DNA of 64,000 bases from Gaertneriomyces semiglobifer (taxonomy: Eukaryota > Chytridiomycota > Chytridiomycetes > Spizellomycetales > Spizellomycetaceae). The position numbers and the translations under genes were made by a program. Each line of letters opens with the position of its first letter. Within the stretch, counting starts at the first letter, position 1. The stretch lies in the NCBI GenBank assembly GCA_025558075.1, contig JAHLKF010000040.1:23236-87235 (forward strand), written 5' to 3'. Below, in pieces: positions 33,548 to 45,448 of this stretch. The notes under the pieces were generated by a model. It did no database searches. It saw only the letters and a program-made list of their open reading frames with translations, and had not been told where the DNA came from.

Positions 33548-36500
33548 CTACGGTCCCATCACCGGGTCACCCGGTGCTTCCTCTTGAGTTCTTCCACCGG
33601 ACGGCATCATGCTACTACGCAGGATATTCACCCTGTTATCATTATTACCAGAGATCGTTTTCCGACGGAACCCTTTCTTCCCATGGTCAACGCCGCCGGA
33701 GCCGACGTTAAGTATGTCCGCCCACTTTACACATTCTTCTTTTGAACCAGCTTGGCAGATGAACATTTGTTTCCCGATGCGAAGTTCAAAGCAGTCCGTG
33801 TACTCTTTTGAGTCTTCTAGGACTCGTCCGCTGACCTCGGCTTGCTCTGCATAGAGCCCACTCTACGGAAGGGGTAAGGTGTTAACATGTGTGAGATGCG
33901 GACACGATGTACCGAGATTTTTGAATTTACCTCTTTCCCATCCTCGCGCAATAATACGGCCCCAATTGGTTCCTTCACAAATGACAAGATGCACTTTTTC
34001 CACACTTTAACCCATTTGGCCTGATCCTCTACTGGCAGCGTGGTGCTTGTCATCTTGAGAGTAACGTAAACAAGAACCCCAGGTCAGAGTGATGCCAAAT
34101 CATACGAATCGGTAGAATGCTAAAATTGGCAAACATACCACTTCATTGGAGACATCTTGTCTTTTCGAACCAGGCTTTACTGAAGTACGTAGCATGTCTG
34201 CCCCGAAATTGGCCTCGCCGCTGTTGCCATGCAGAGATTTCCACACGATAAATAGCGGCCGACCGATCAGAACCGCCCAAGAAATCAACTGGATATCGAC
34301 ATTAATTAATTTTTCTCTGGCCATGGATAATACGACAAGCAACTTACGATCGAGATAATACATGCGAGGGTCGTGATCAGGAATTTGAACATGTACGTGA
34401 TGTTCGGAATTCCGTATACCACGGCAATGACAATTGCACTGAAAATGGCAATATTGTACACTATATTGAACAATAAAATGAGGGCAGCTTAGTACATATC
34501 CTTATATCTGTCTTGCGATTCGAAGCCTGCACTTTACCTGCAAGTCCAATGAACCGGCTTTCATTGTGCGATGTAGTAATGTTCCTCGTGCGGTACGCCA
34601 CAATCGTGTTCAATAACATCAACGATCCCGTGTAGGCTAGTATGGCACTGAACACACCGCCGTCTCGATCAGAGACGCACTGGTATGAGTAGACGAGATC
34701 CGTATCAATGCGTTTGGGGTGCGGAAGTTCCACCGTTGTCCAGATAACCAATAATATCTATAAGAGAGTTTGAGTTATAGATAATTGGTTGAATGGCAGG
34801 ACTGTGGCTTACGATAGTGATAAACACTGCTCCCAGTGTCCAAAGCAAAATGCGCTTGTCGGTGAGCGGCATGACTTGAAGTTTGTTGTTCCCAAATATT
34901 TTCTGCGTTGAAGGGAGAACATGTAAACCAAGGGTTTTGCACGTGCGAACCAGTAAAAGGGTTGTTCATACCATCAAGCGCCATGTTTTTGTGAAAAGAG
35001 CACCCTAAAAGGCAACGTCAGAACTCCTTGTACGAAAAACAGGTAATCAGGCCTTACCATTGCGAGGGAATAGCCGATGGAAATAAACCAAGCTTGAATC
35101 ACGCATCTCGCGACAGTGGGCCTCCCAACGTATGCGTAAGCACCGGCACATATGAGTATAAGGCCGACAACAATCAGCGAACTGAAGAACGGGCTAATCG
35201 CGCGAATGCTTGACTCGTCACGGTAAATGTAAAGCCCGGCCAAAGAAGCGCCGAGAATGCAGATAAGCAGCGCGAGCAAGATCATGATGACTATTCCAAC
35301 ACCGCTTGACGGCTGCACTGTGCTCTCAACGATTGCTGCATAATTGAAAACGTCAGCCATCAGCATGACTAAACTCGCGATGGAAAAGAACCTACGAATG
35401 CTGCAATCGCGTCCAGTAGCTGCATCGTCCACCCAATCCTGCAAAACAAACAATGAGAGACGGTTGCAGATTGCCGTGTGTGAATACCCTGTACCTCGTC
35501 GCAAACGCACGTGTCATGGGCAACACACGTGCCGTGGTCGCAGCCCCGATCACAAGTAAACGCGGGGGGAACACTTCCGAGACCAGTACTAAACCAAATG
35601 GCTTCAGTGGGCAACACTTGCTCCATCTCAAACTTAAAGTCGTCCAGTGGAATGATCTTCTTAACTTCAACCGTATTTCTGGTCAGCGAGCGTCGGCTGA
35701 GGCTTCCAGTGGAACTTCCGAATTGGAAATTCCGAATCGCCCAAGGGACGTGAAAATCGCCGTTGTTGTCGAAAGAAACTTGGCCACTGGCGCCAAAAAA
35801 ATCAATATTTAGCATCGCATCACGCAGCAGCTCCCCACTGAATCCTGTGGGCGATGGATTCTCGTAAAACACTTTGTGTAATGCGCGGGCAACTACGTAT
35901 GCAGCATCCAAGGTCCTACATCAAAGAGCGTTTCAGTTGTGTGCGTGTACAAAACCCATAGCCCAAATATTTCTGCACCTGGACAAGTCGCCGTAGAGCG
36001 TGTTCTGCTCGTTAGGGTCATCCTCATGGGCCTCCGGAACATGCTCAGGAAATGGGTTGTCAGGTATGTAGGTTGCAGGGTCCTTGGTGTTCCAAAGATC
36101 GACGACTTTCTGGCGAAGCACTTTATCGCCTATGGTATCACCTGGCACAAGGGTGAAACTGCCATTGAAAGGCGCTGAAAGCTCATCATCTAGATCGTTC
36201 AACACATATTCTCCGGCAGCTCCTTCGAAAAGCCAGGTGTAACCAGGCCCTACAATTCCAGCGCGAGCAGCTGCTGCAGCTAGCGTTACGCCGTCCGCGT
36301 TGAGAACGTTCGAGATGATCACTTTAGCGCCGGCCTTTTTGATGCTGGCGAGACGAGTTTCGAATTCATCGACTGATCCGCCTGCCTTGAGGGTAAGTGT
36401 TGAGGATATTTTCATCCCCATCTTGTCGGCCACGGAAAACACTTCATCGCTCATTGCGTAATTATCAAGCATTATGATGGCCTGAACGTTGGACGCTCAA

Positions 36501-37590
36501 CGTATGTTGACGCATGCGAACCACGAATAGCATTACTTACCACCGACTCCCAGCCCATCTGTTTGGCAAATGCCATCAAGCTCAACGCTTCGTAATAAGA
36601 AGGTGCCACAACCCTCACAAAGTAAGGGAATACTGCCTTTTTTCCTGAGTGAGTTGATAGCACTACACGAAGAGAGAAAAACGCCTAACCTTGTTAGACA
36701 ATGCAGGATGGCTCGCATCGAAGCCAATGATCGGCGCTTCATAGGTTTCTGCCACAAGGGCGACCGGCTGTCGAGTAAATCACGCTGATCAGCCACTATC
36801 ACAGCAAGCAACCATATGACACGTGGGAAAGTGGGAAATACGTGCCTGCGCAACACTGGAGCATGATGGACCAATAATACTCAGCGCTTTATCCACGGAG
36901 AGTAATTGCAATGCTGTTCTCACTCCGTCGGATGGCCTGCAGTTAGACCCAACGCTGACCATTTTAAGCGTTGTCTTTAAACAAGCGTTAGTCACTAGCT
37001 GATGTAATAAAGCGACCGACTTGCAGCTTACATCGGGCAGAAGGTCGGGGTCATCGTTGATGAGTTCGACCGCTAAGGTAACAACGATTTCAACCACCGC
37101 GCCAGGCTCCCATTCTCTATCGAAAGATCCTCCGATTGTTATTTCAGAGGGGTATACATCCAAGGTGTGGGTAATGTTATATATGCTATCGGTGATTTTG
37201 GCCGTTATGATATGGCGACCGGGCCTACTGAGCACGATGCCATTTAGGACAAGCGTACTTGTTCCGCCATCCAGTTCCCCTTCCCATGTGGAAGCGATCG
37301 AATCCGAGCCAACAGCCGCACGATCGGTCACGGCGTCAGTGTTGGCAAGACTAGACGACAATTCAACCGTGGCAGTAGATCCAGGCGGTCCCAGTATGGT
37401 GAAGGAAAGGCCGTCCCCCGTTTTTGCAGACGTGGGTATCGCGTCGCCCCATTCTATTAGCGCTTGCCCGTCTGCAAAGCAGGCACCCCGCTCAGCTCAA
37501 ACACTCTGGAATTTGACCTATTGAAGCAAACCACTTACACGTAACAGCGAAACAACTCAACCACAGGATACTGGGCCACAAAAAACGCAT
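33548..37590 (-). CDS. Class C (GABA-B/metabotropic-like) GPCR with EGF-like and PH-like domains
   Basis: Sixteen exons, 1027 residues: 37590-37539, 37471-37032, 36974-36846, 36767-36690, 36636-36541, 36481-35979, 35915-35495, 35438-35396, 35335-35058, 35004-34972, 34902-34813, 34757-34538, 34460-34348, 34288-34139, 34053-33931, 33862-33548. Order: signal peptide (MRFLWPSILWLSCFAVT); Ig-like extracellular stretch (20-135); Venus-flytrap ligand-binding domain (137-530; IIGPSCSS, HPALSNKAVFPYFVRVV, MGWESVAIIMLDNYA); EGF-like module (553-583; CDHGTCVAHDTCVCDE...GRDC); seven helices (598-880) with the class C TM3 pattern and the ECL2 Cys (YSYQCVSD); cytoplasmic PH-like domain (893-990; WKKCILSFVKEPIGAVLLRE, CFELRIGKQMFICQAGSKEE, WADIL); basic tail. 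Ligand unknown. Exons 3/4 join best through a GC-AG intron (CAG|GCACGT), the least certain junction. Confidence 0.9.
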
Positions 37591-38804
37591 TGGTATAACG
37601 AACAAGAGAAATTCTCTGAAATTTCTGGAAAAGGGTACACAGAGTAATCGCTCTGCCGGTCTATGAGCGTTTTGAAGTACATTGGTGGTTTTTATATGGC
37701 CTGCAGCCGGTGGCGGGCCAGCCAGTGGGACCTACGATTGACGCATGGGCGATCCATCCCACAGTATGCATTGATATGCCCTGAGGATGTGCAAAGTGGT
37801 ATTGATTTCGTCGTTGGGTGGCATAGCGGCACATTGATATGTAGTGGACCTTAAGGTTGCGTTGAGGGTCCTGTGGGGTTCGTTGTGGCAATGGGCCATG
37901 TAAAGCGACCCCTCGACCAATCAGCATTTGTGAAGGCTCGAGGAGTCCACTGAGCCCCGAGCGGTTTGTGAGATAACACCACCACACCACAGTTCTGGGC
38001 GTGCAGGCCTAGTATTCATGAAGGAGTAAAACAATGCCTGAATCACGTCGCGAGTTTCTTTGTGCATTGCATTCGACGGTGGAGCTTTCCAGACCGAGCG
38101 AGTTACCAACCAAAGGCATGGTATTTACCTTCACGTTGTCTTGAATTGTTTTCTTTCTTCCTCCATCGGAGGAGACTGCAAAGTGGCCATTATGGTCGTC
38201 CAGTTCGTTGAAACCATTTCTTCAGATTCTTCTTCACGACCGCCCTTCATCGCCTTTACCGTCCATGTAATACCATGGCAACAGTGATTACGTACGAAAT
38301 CGGTACACTTTGCAACCGATAAGGCTGTGATGCCAACAGAACTTGCTTGCTTTCCGGTTCAAGAACAACTACACAATGACCCCACAGCAGACACATTGAC
38401 CGTTAATACCTTTGCAAACCTGGAGAAGAACTTTCAAGACTCAATCAAAGTCGAACAAGCAGTGTTCATTGTTTGCTACTATAGATACCGTTGTGGACGG
38501 CTGATTGTTGAACTTGTTGTTTAATCATCATATAGCCGATCAACCGGCCGATGACCCATGTTATTACTGCAGCTATCCATGCTGTTGACAAAGAGGTTAA
38601 CAGAAGCGTATTAATATTAGTGCGATCTTCCTGTGAAACATGGATTGACTTTCGCGTAAATCATTAGCCATGTCCACGGCGCGTACCACCGTCGCGTGAG
38701 TGAACTGAACTGCAGCTGGCAAGGCCTGGTGTAAAAGATCAGCAAGTGGTTGCATGCAGACGGGGATTCCGGCGCTGCTTCCTCATCAGCGAACTGTAGC
38801 AGCC
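37591..38804. other. Divergent spacer, no gene
   Basis: About 1.2 kb between the divergent class C receptor and acyl-CoA carboxylase start codons. Short frames only; both promoters must lie here. No motif is assigned. Confidence 0.5.
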
Positions 38805-41800
38805 ATGTCAGCGTCATCGCATCGCCGTCTTGACGTGATCAAGAGCCATTTGCAAGGTGAAGATCTGCGTCCTATACGTATCCAGTTGCTTGCTTGACCG
38901 GTTCCCTCGTTTCCTCTTAAATTTTCCAGGCAAGGTTCCCAAGCTGTTAATTGCCAATCGCGGGGAAATTGCTGTACGCATTGCCCGGGCGGCCGCTGAT
39001 CTTGTTCCGCCCATCCAGACGGTCGCAGTCTATTCTGAAGACGATGCGACGTCCTTGCACATCAAGAAATGCGATGAAGCACGACCATTAAAAGGCGTTG
39101 GCGCGTCAGCGTATTTAGACATTGAACAAATCATCCAAGTTGCCAAAGGGTGCGGTGCGGACTTTGTTCATCCCGGCTACGGATTTTTAAGCGAAAATGC
39201 TGCATTTGCAAAGAGGTGTGAGGAAGAGTCAATCGGCTTTGTCGGTCCATCGCCTGAAATGCTACGCTTGTATGGTGACAGTAAGTAGCATCTTCTGCGG
39301 GTCGGAAGCGGTTACCTTGACCTACTAACTGTGGCCGCACAGAGCTCTCAGCAAAAAAGTTGGCCAAAAAAGTCAATGTTCCCACCGTTCCTGGAACAAC
39401 TGGCCCTACATCCTTTGGAGATACAGTTTCTTTCTTCAATTCCTTGCCACCGTCTTCTGCTGTGATCATCAAGTCCATAGTCGGTGGAGGAGGACGCGGA
39501 ATGCGGGTAGTGAGATCTTCTGCCGAGATATCCGACGCCTACACTCGATGTCGGTCAGAAGCGAAAGCGAGTTTTGGCAATGACGATGTTTACGTCGAGA
39601 TGCTGGTCAACAGAGCTCGTCATATCGAAGTGCAGATCATTGGTGACGGAGAAGAAGTGGTGCATCTATGGGAAAGAGAATGCTCGCTGCAGAGGCGAAA
39701 CCAGAAAGTCATTGAGATTGCCCCCTGCCCTAATCTTGATGTCGCCTTACGACATCGAATCATTCAGGCTGCGATTGCGATGGCCAAAGCTGGCAAATAT
39801 AAGAGCCTGGGAACGTTCGAGTTTCTCGTTCCACTGGGATCCAACTCAACCTTTTACTTTATCGAAACCAATCCAAGGATTCAGGTCGAACATACCGTCA
39901 CCGAAGAAGTCACCGGCTTCGACCTTGTCGAGGCGCAACTACGTATCGCTCTGGGTTCAACTCTAAACACTCTGGGTCTTTCACAAGCCAACATTCCTGA
40001 ACCCACAACTTATGCCATCCAGCTTCGTGTAAATACTGAGACCATCTTGGCTACTGGAGAGGCCGTGCCATCTTTTGGAACCATCACACATTTTGACATC
40101 CCGAGTGGTCGAGGCATCCGTGTGGAAACCGCCGGATACTCAGGATTTACCCTCAATCCTTCCTTTGATTCACTCCTTGCCAAACTCATTACATTTAATT
40201 CACGATCTTATACAGAAGCTGTTAACCGCGCACGGCGTGTCCTGAGTGAGTTTCGCATTGGCGGTGTCCAAACGAATGTCGGCTTCCTGGGCTTGTTATT
40301 GGGCTTACCCGAGGTTCAAGAAGGCAGAGCCTGGACAAGTTTTATTCAAGATTCTGGACTTCAAGCTTTAGAGTCAGGCAAAGGAGGCGTACGTCGATAT
40401 TTCGACACTGAACCGACTGTCACTATGGCAGTGAAAAATGATGATTTGACAGGACCTCAAGGTTCCATTGCGATTACGACCGCCGTTGCTGGAAATATCG
40501 TGTCCGTGGATGTGAAAGACGGCGCTGAAATCAAGGCCGGACAGCAAGTAGCAGTAGTTTCGGCTATGAAAATGGAGCACGTGGTCACCGCGTCCACCCA
40601 GGGGAAGTTCGCAATTGTTGTCAAGAAAGTGGGAGATATCGTACATTCTGGAGCACCTCTCATGTGAGCAGACGGGTACTTGCACACATGGAAGACGCTA
40701 TACGTTACTGACTTCCTAATAAGGTTCTTTTATCCATCAAAGGACGGCGAGGTCGAGGCCACAAGGGCGGACGAAATCGACCTGAACAGCGTCCGCTCCG
40801 ACCTTCAGCAGCTCTTAGATGTGCATCAGCGGACATCTGATGGCGCGCGACCCTTGGCTATTGCCAAACGCCATAAACAAGGGCATCGAACCGCGTGGGA
40901 AAATGTATCCGACTTGGTTGATGACGGTACTTGGATTGAGTTTGGCAGCCTGGCGCTTGCGGCACAACGCAGCCGACGGACTGACGAAGAGCTCCTGAGG
41001 ATGACCCCTAGAGACGGGATCATAACCGGTTTGGGATCGATCAACGGACACCTGTTCAAGGATGTGGATAAGACGCGGGCCGCTGTATTAGCGTACGATT
41101 ATACAGTTTTGGCTGGAACCCAAGGGTTTTACAATCATCGCAAAAAAGATCGTATTTTCAGATTAGCGCAGGAATGGCGTGTTCCAATCGTTATCTTTTG
41201 CGAAGGCGGCGGCGGACGACCGGGGGACACCGACGTGGTAAGCTCTTGACGATAGTTAAGTTGATTTCGCTTTCCTTCTGCTGACATCCAAACCCCATTT
41301 AGACAACGCAAGTTGCGGGTCTGGATGTTGTCACATTTTGGGACTTTGGAAAGCTGTCTGGACTGGTGCCTCTTGTCGGGATTGCCAACGGACGTTGCTT
41401 TGCAGGCAACGCAGCGTTACTTGGCTGTTGCGACGTTATCATTGCTACCGAGAATTCGAACATTGGTATGGGTGGGCCGGCCATGATCGAGGGTGGAGGA
41501 TTAGGTGTGTTTAAACCGGAAGACGTTGGGCCGTCAGATGTGCAGACTCGGAATGGAGTCATCGATGTGCTGGTCAAGAACGAGATGGAAGCCGTGCAAG
41601 TTGCCAAAAAGTATCTCGCGTACTTTCAAGGTGCAGTTCCTACATGGGCTGCCCAGGATCAAAAGATACTCCGACACCTGGTGCCTGAAAATCGACTTCG
41701 GACCTATGATATTCGTCGTGTTATTGAAGCGTTGGCGGACGAAAACAGTGTCCTGGAGTTACGCAAAGATTTTGGTATCGGGATGATCACATGTTTTGTG

Positions 41801-42485
41801 CGAATCACCGGCCAGCCTTTCGGGCTCATAGCCAATAATCCACTTCATCTGGGTGGTGCCATTGATACGCCTGCTGCGGAAAAGGCGGCGCGATTCTTAC
41901 AACTGTGTGACGCCTTTGATATCCCGGTGATCAGCCTGTGCGACACGCCTGGATTCATGGTTGGACCGGATGCGGAGAAGAACGCGCAAGTGCGGAAGTT
42001 TGCGAGATTGTTTGTGGTCGGGGGTAGTTTAAGCGTACCGTTGTTCGCAGGTAGGAAGACCTGAATCGCTCATTCCTTTCCTACATCTGGTAGCTTACCT
42101 GACGTGAATTTTGCTAGTTGTGCTGAGAAAGGGGTACGGTCTGGGTGCTCAGTCGATGGCAGGTGGGTCCTTCCAGGCACCGTTTTTCACAATCTCCTGG
42201 CCAACGGGAGAGTTCGGGGGCATGGGCCCCGAGGGTGCCGTCAGGCTCGCTTTCAAGAACGAATTGAACGCTGTCGAAGATCCCGTTGAAAGAGAAAAGC
42301 TGTTTCAGAGCATGGTCAATGATGTTTATACGCGTGGGAAAGCAATAGAGATGGCGAGGTGCCTGGAAATTGATCAGGTTATTGATCCCGCAGAAACGAG
42401 GAAGTGGATCATGGCGGGTTGGAAGATGTGTCTTAAATCTGAGAGGAAACCGGGGAAGAAGCGGTCAATGATAGACACTTGGTAG
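38805..42485 (+). CDS. Single-chain biotin-dependent acyl-CoA carboxylase
   Basis: Six exons (38805-38856, 38930-39280, 39343-40663, 40724-41237, 41303-42050, 42118-42485) give 1117 residues. Biotin carboxylase occupies about 18-470 (KLLIANRGEIAVRIARAA; VHPGYGFLSENA; GGGGRGMRVV; ETNPRIQVEHTVTEE). The biotinyl domain has AMKMEH with biotin-Lys544. A fused carboxyltransferase runs from about 590 to the end (N half: LAGTQGFYNHRKKDR; C half: DTPGFMVG, GEFGGMGPEGAV). Reaction: ATP-dependent carboxylation of biotin, then transfer to an acyl-CoA. The protein lacks the long central region of eukaryotic acetyl-CoA carboxylase (~2200 residues). Domain order resembles bacterial single-chain long-chain acyl-CoA carboxylases, so bacterial ancestry is possible. 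Substrate (acetyl-, propionyl- or longer acyl-CoA) cannot be read from sequence. No targeting signal is obvious: the start is MSASSHRRLDVIKSHLQ. Confidence 0.92.
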
Positions 42486-42532
42486 CAGACTATGTAGGCC
42501 ATAGTAACGAATAGGTGTGGACTGAAATGCAA

Positions 42533-42960
42533 CTAGATTTTCAACCGAGGCTCCACCTCAATGAGGACAATGTTCGGAAGTGACTCGGTGTTCTGAGTGG
42601 TAGAATTGTCCATGTCCTTGTACGCATGTTGTCGAGGACATACTCGCCGCTGTCCCACAAATTCTCGACCATTGACAGCAGTATATCTAAAATCGGCAAT
42701 TAGCCGCGGCCAAAAACGACGATGACGACCAGCATAGCAAGCATCATCCACAAAATCCGCCTGATGGCTGCCTCCAAGACCGTTGGTGGCGCGAGAGACT
42801 GTATTCGGGTGTACGTAGCGGCGTGTTGGGTGTGCCGCTCTTTTCCACGCATATGCCCAAATGATGCCCACATCATCCGCCCCTTTGCCCTTTCAGATCC
42901 AACCAGCTTTTGGAAGTGGTGGTACATAGATATGACCATGCACAGCGTTGCACACACTGC
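42533..42960 (-). pseudogene. Membrane-protein-like fragment, unresolved
   Basis: Minus-strand frames look coding: a helix CATLCMVISMYHHFQKL after an ATTGCAG acceptor (about 42957), a basic loop, a second helix ILWMMLAMLVVIVVFG, then a possible exon ending LPNIVLIEVEPRLKI at 42533. I cannot connect a 5' exon in frame. It may be the 3' end of a degraded seven-helix gene. Confidence 0.3.
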
Positions 42961-43742
42961 AATATATCTAGACCACGCCAAAGGCTAGCCGTAACAGTCG
43001 AGTTCGCGTGTCAAACCTGCAAAGTGTCACCAGACGACGGCGCAGGGCATGCCGACGACGAGGAGTTCATGGAACGGCCAACCGCCGACAATGATCGTGT
43101 CTCAATTATCATATGATCCTATGAGCGGGAGAAAATGGAAGGATGAGTTGCCTCCGTCGAGTGTCAGACAACTGTCACGGTGTCGCCTCCCCGCAGCTGT
43201 TTAGAGACATAGCAATCGTCTTTTTCCTACGGACACGAAAGGGCTCGATGGAGGTGTATATGAAAGGTGTATATGAAGGGTGTATATGAAGGGGTGCAAC
43301 ATCGGCTCAGTATGATAACGGCTAAGCTTAAGCACACCTTGTCCTTCTTCCGGCGCTTAGCCAGGTTGGCTGAGCCGGTTCGACTTTTTTTTCCCGTCAG
43401 TCAGTCAGGAAATAGTTTGATGACTGAACTGTGAGACTACAAGACCTTTGTAATTGACGTGGGCTGTCAAATGATTTGGTTATAAAAGCATGGTTGGGTT
43501 GGTCGAGGCCTCCCGATTTTTGGGTGAGCCGACTGACAGTCACTGTTTCTAACAGTAAGTCTGCACCGTTACTTACGCAAACCTCTTTGTTCTTGGTCTC
43601 ACCTCTTTTGCTCTCAGATTCCGCTGCACCAAGATGAATTTCGGATTCAAGATTTTGAGCGCTGCCTTTTATGGCAGCAGTCGGTTCTGGCATCTCAGCC
43701 AGCGTTGACCAAGACGGAGCGTGGCGCGCAAACTTTGTCACT

Positions 43743-43794
43743 GACAGTTGAATATGTATTTCACTGACCACACATATTCAACTGTCAGTGACAA
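43743..43794. repeat. Hairpin 1, inverted repeat with 22-bp arms
   Basis: Left arm begins tgacagttgaatatgt and the right arm is its reverse complement acatattcaactgtca, both flanked by further pairing bases (tgtcac/gtgaca). The loop is about 13 nt. One of four such structures in 6 kb. Confidence 0.85.
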
Positions 43795-44221
43795 TATTGG
43801 ACGAAAGTGCAATGCAATCGCGCTTCTCTCTATACCTGGCCAATGGCACACACCTGTTGTGCAAAGGCAATGCCACGACAATTGTCACCTACGCGGGTTC
43901 GCCCAACCCGCTCTTCGTCTTCGAGCGGCTTTCCGTAGCACACAAGTACGGAACAATTACATTTAACAATGGCGATGCCAATTGTGTGCTTTCCCTGGTG
44001 TTGCCACCGCGCCAAACATCGAAGCCAATTGGCAACGCGGCTCACGCCCGAAAGGCGCTCTCAGCAACCTCGATGCTGACTATGATGGCCAACATGTGGG
44101 GAGACGCCACTGGCAAAGCACAACCTATTATCGATTCGACTGCTGGCCTGCCGTCAAGGTGGCCAGAAGCTACCCGGCGGTACCTTTTGCCCGTGAGTAT
44201 CTCAACGTTGAATTCAATTAT

Positions 44222-44282
44222 CTCTGCCGATTCGAGGGTCCACTCGCAGAAAATTGCAGCGAGTGGACCCTCGAATCGGCAA
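44222..44282. repeat. Hairpin 2, perfect inverted repeat with 23-bp arms
   Basis: Arms tgccgattcgagggtccact(cgc) and (gcg)agtggaccctcgaatcggca pair perfectly around an 11-nt loop. Confidence 0.9.
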
Positions 44283-45025
44283 TGCCAGTCGGACCACGCC
44301 GGTGGCGAACCAGGTAAGGTGCCATTGTGCTTTGAGATGCCTCAAGTTCCCGGTTTAACCAACGTATCACTCTCAGCCTCGCCAAAACCCGACTGGCAGT
44401 GGATCTGACGTTGTCGTCCCAATTGCATCTTCGACCGAACATGTCGGGGTCAAACAGATCCTGAACCATCTTATTCTTGACATAGGCGAGGTCCACGGGA
44501 TTGATTAGAGGCCTCAGAGCCGGACTCGGACGATACTTCGACAACGCAGTCAGTGAATAAGTGTTCCCTTGTTGTCGCTGAAGGACATGGCCGTTTGGTC
44601 GTTATACCGAAAATAAGCGTGAGGTTATATACGATTTATTGCTAGACTCCGTTATGTACTGAAGATTGTGGCTCGAATATGCAGCCCTTTTATACATCTC
44701 CAAGTCACCGTCATCGCCGCCTGCCGATTCTCCATCTCATTGGTATCTTTAGCACCTTTATAGTCATACTGACCATGGCGCTGGGTGTTCTCCTGATGTC
44801 TACCTTCTTTGAAACTCTGCCCGAGTCGCTGTCTTTGTACAGTACTAGCTGTCTATCCATCATTTTGGTCATACCGTCGTGGTGTCTTTCTTGATCAACC
44901 TTTTTGTTGCAAGTCTCTACAAACGCGGGCGTGTTCTCCGCTCCTTACGTAAGGTAAAACCCTAACCCTTGGACGGGATTGGCCCTGAACACGCTCAGGG
45001 AGAACCTTCCCCCACGTTGCGGTTC

Positions 45026-45180
45026 CGGTCCTCTGAGCCATTGGAGGGCGCGGTCAGGTGCCTAAAACCACTGTAAGACTGAACGCCGGTGGGAGTCGGG
45101 CGGGAGTGCATGGCGTCTTGGTTCCCATGGGAATGCATGGATCAAAGATGAAAAGGGTGTCGGCGACGTAGGCGCGGCGG
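45026..45180 (-). repeat. Inverted duplication, left copy
   Basis: About 155 bp that is roughly 90 percent identical, in inverted orientation, to 48541-48700. Shared blocks include gagccattggagggcgcggt, ctgtaagactgaacgc, gcatggatcaaagatg and aaaagggtgtcggcgacg. A short CCCTAACCC tract (44958-44968) lies just left of it. Confidence 0.85.
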
Positions 45181-45448
45181 CTACCCATGCACTGACCAAA
45201 TTGCAAACTTTGTGTTTCTGTGGTTGTGCGAGCCATTGTTCCGAGCCTTGGCATTTGTTTCAAGGTACGTTTGCACATCTCGCTTATGCACACTTCGACG
45301 AATTGCTGTGGCATTTCATTTCTATTCAAGCCATGTGCGCTCTCCGGGGACCGGCTACCCTCGTGCGGGTGACAAGTTGCTCCGTGTGAATATGTATTCA
45401 CTGACTACGCATTAGAGTTAGGATTTTGTTATTGTATTCAATGGTCTT

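Larger units (their letters stand above)
42961..45025. other. Degenerate region with coding-like fragments
   Basis: Coding-like but unconnected frames include minus 43600-43771 (LAEMPEPTAAIKGSAQ), plus 43788-44100 (FSLYLANGTHLLCKGNATTI), minus 44310-44544 (ALRPLINPVDLAYVKNKM) and plus 44679-44894, a two-helix protein whose second helix is one frame off. Three gtgtatatgaa units lie in tandem at 43255-43290. Two perfect hairpins (below) lie among them. I interpret this as accumulated gene debris. Confidence 0.4.

Noticed and set aside
43788..44408. 206-codon plus-strand frame as a gene
   Set aside because: The first ~100 codons look coding, but a competing frame takes over near 44000, and the end runs through hairpin 2. 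Treated as debris.
44957..44970. Interstitial telomere
   Set aside because: Only about 13 nt of CCCTAACCC, too short to exceed chance. Kept only as a note beside the inverted duplication.
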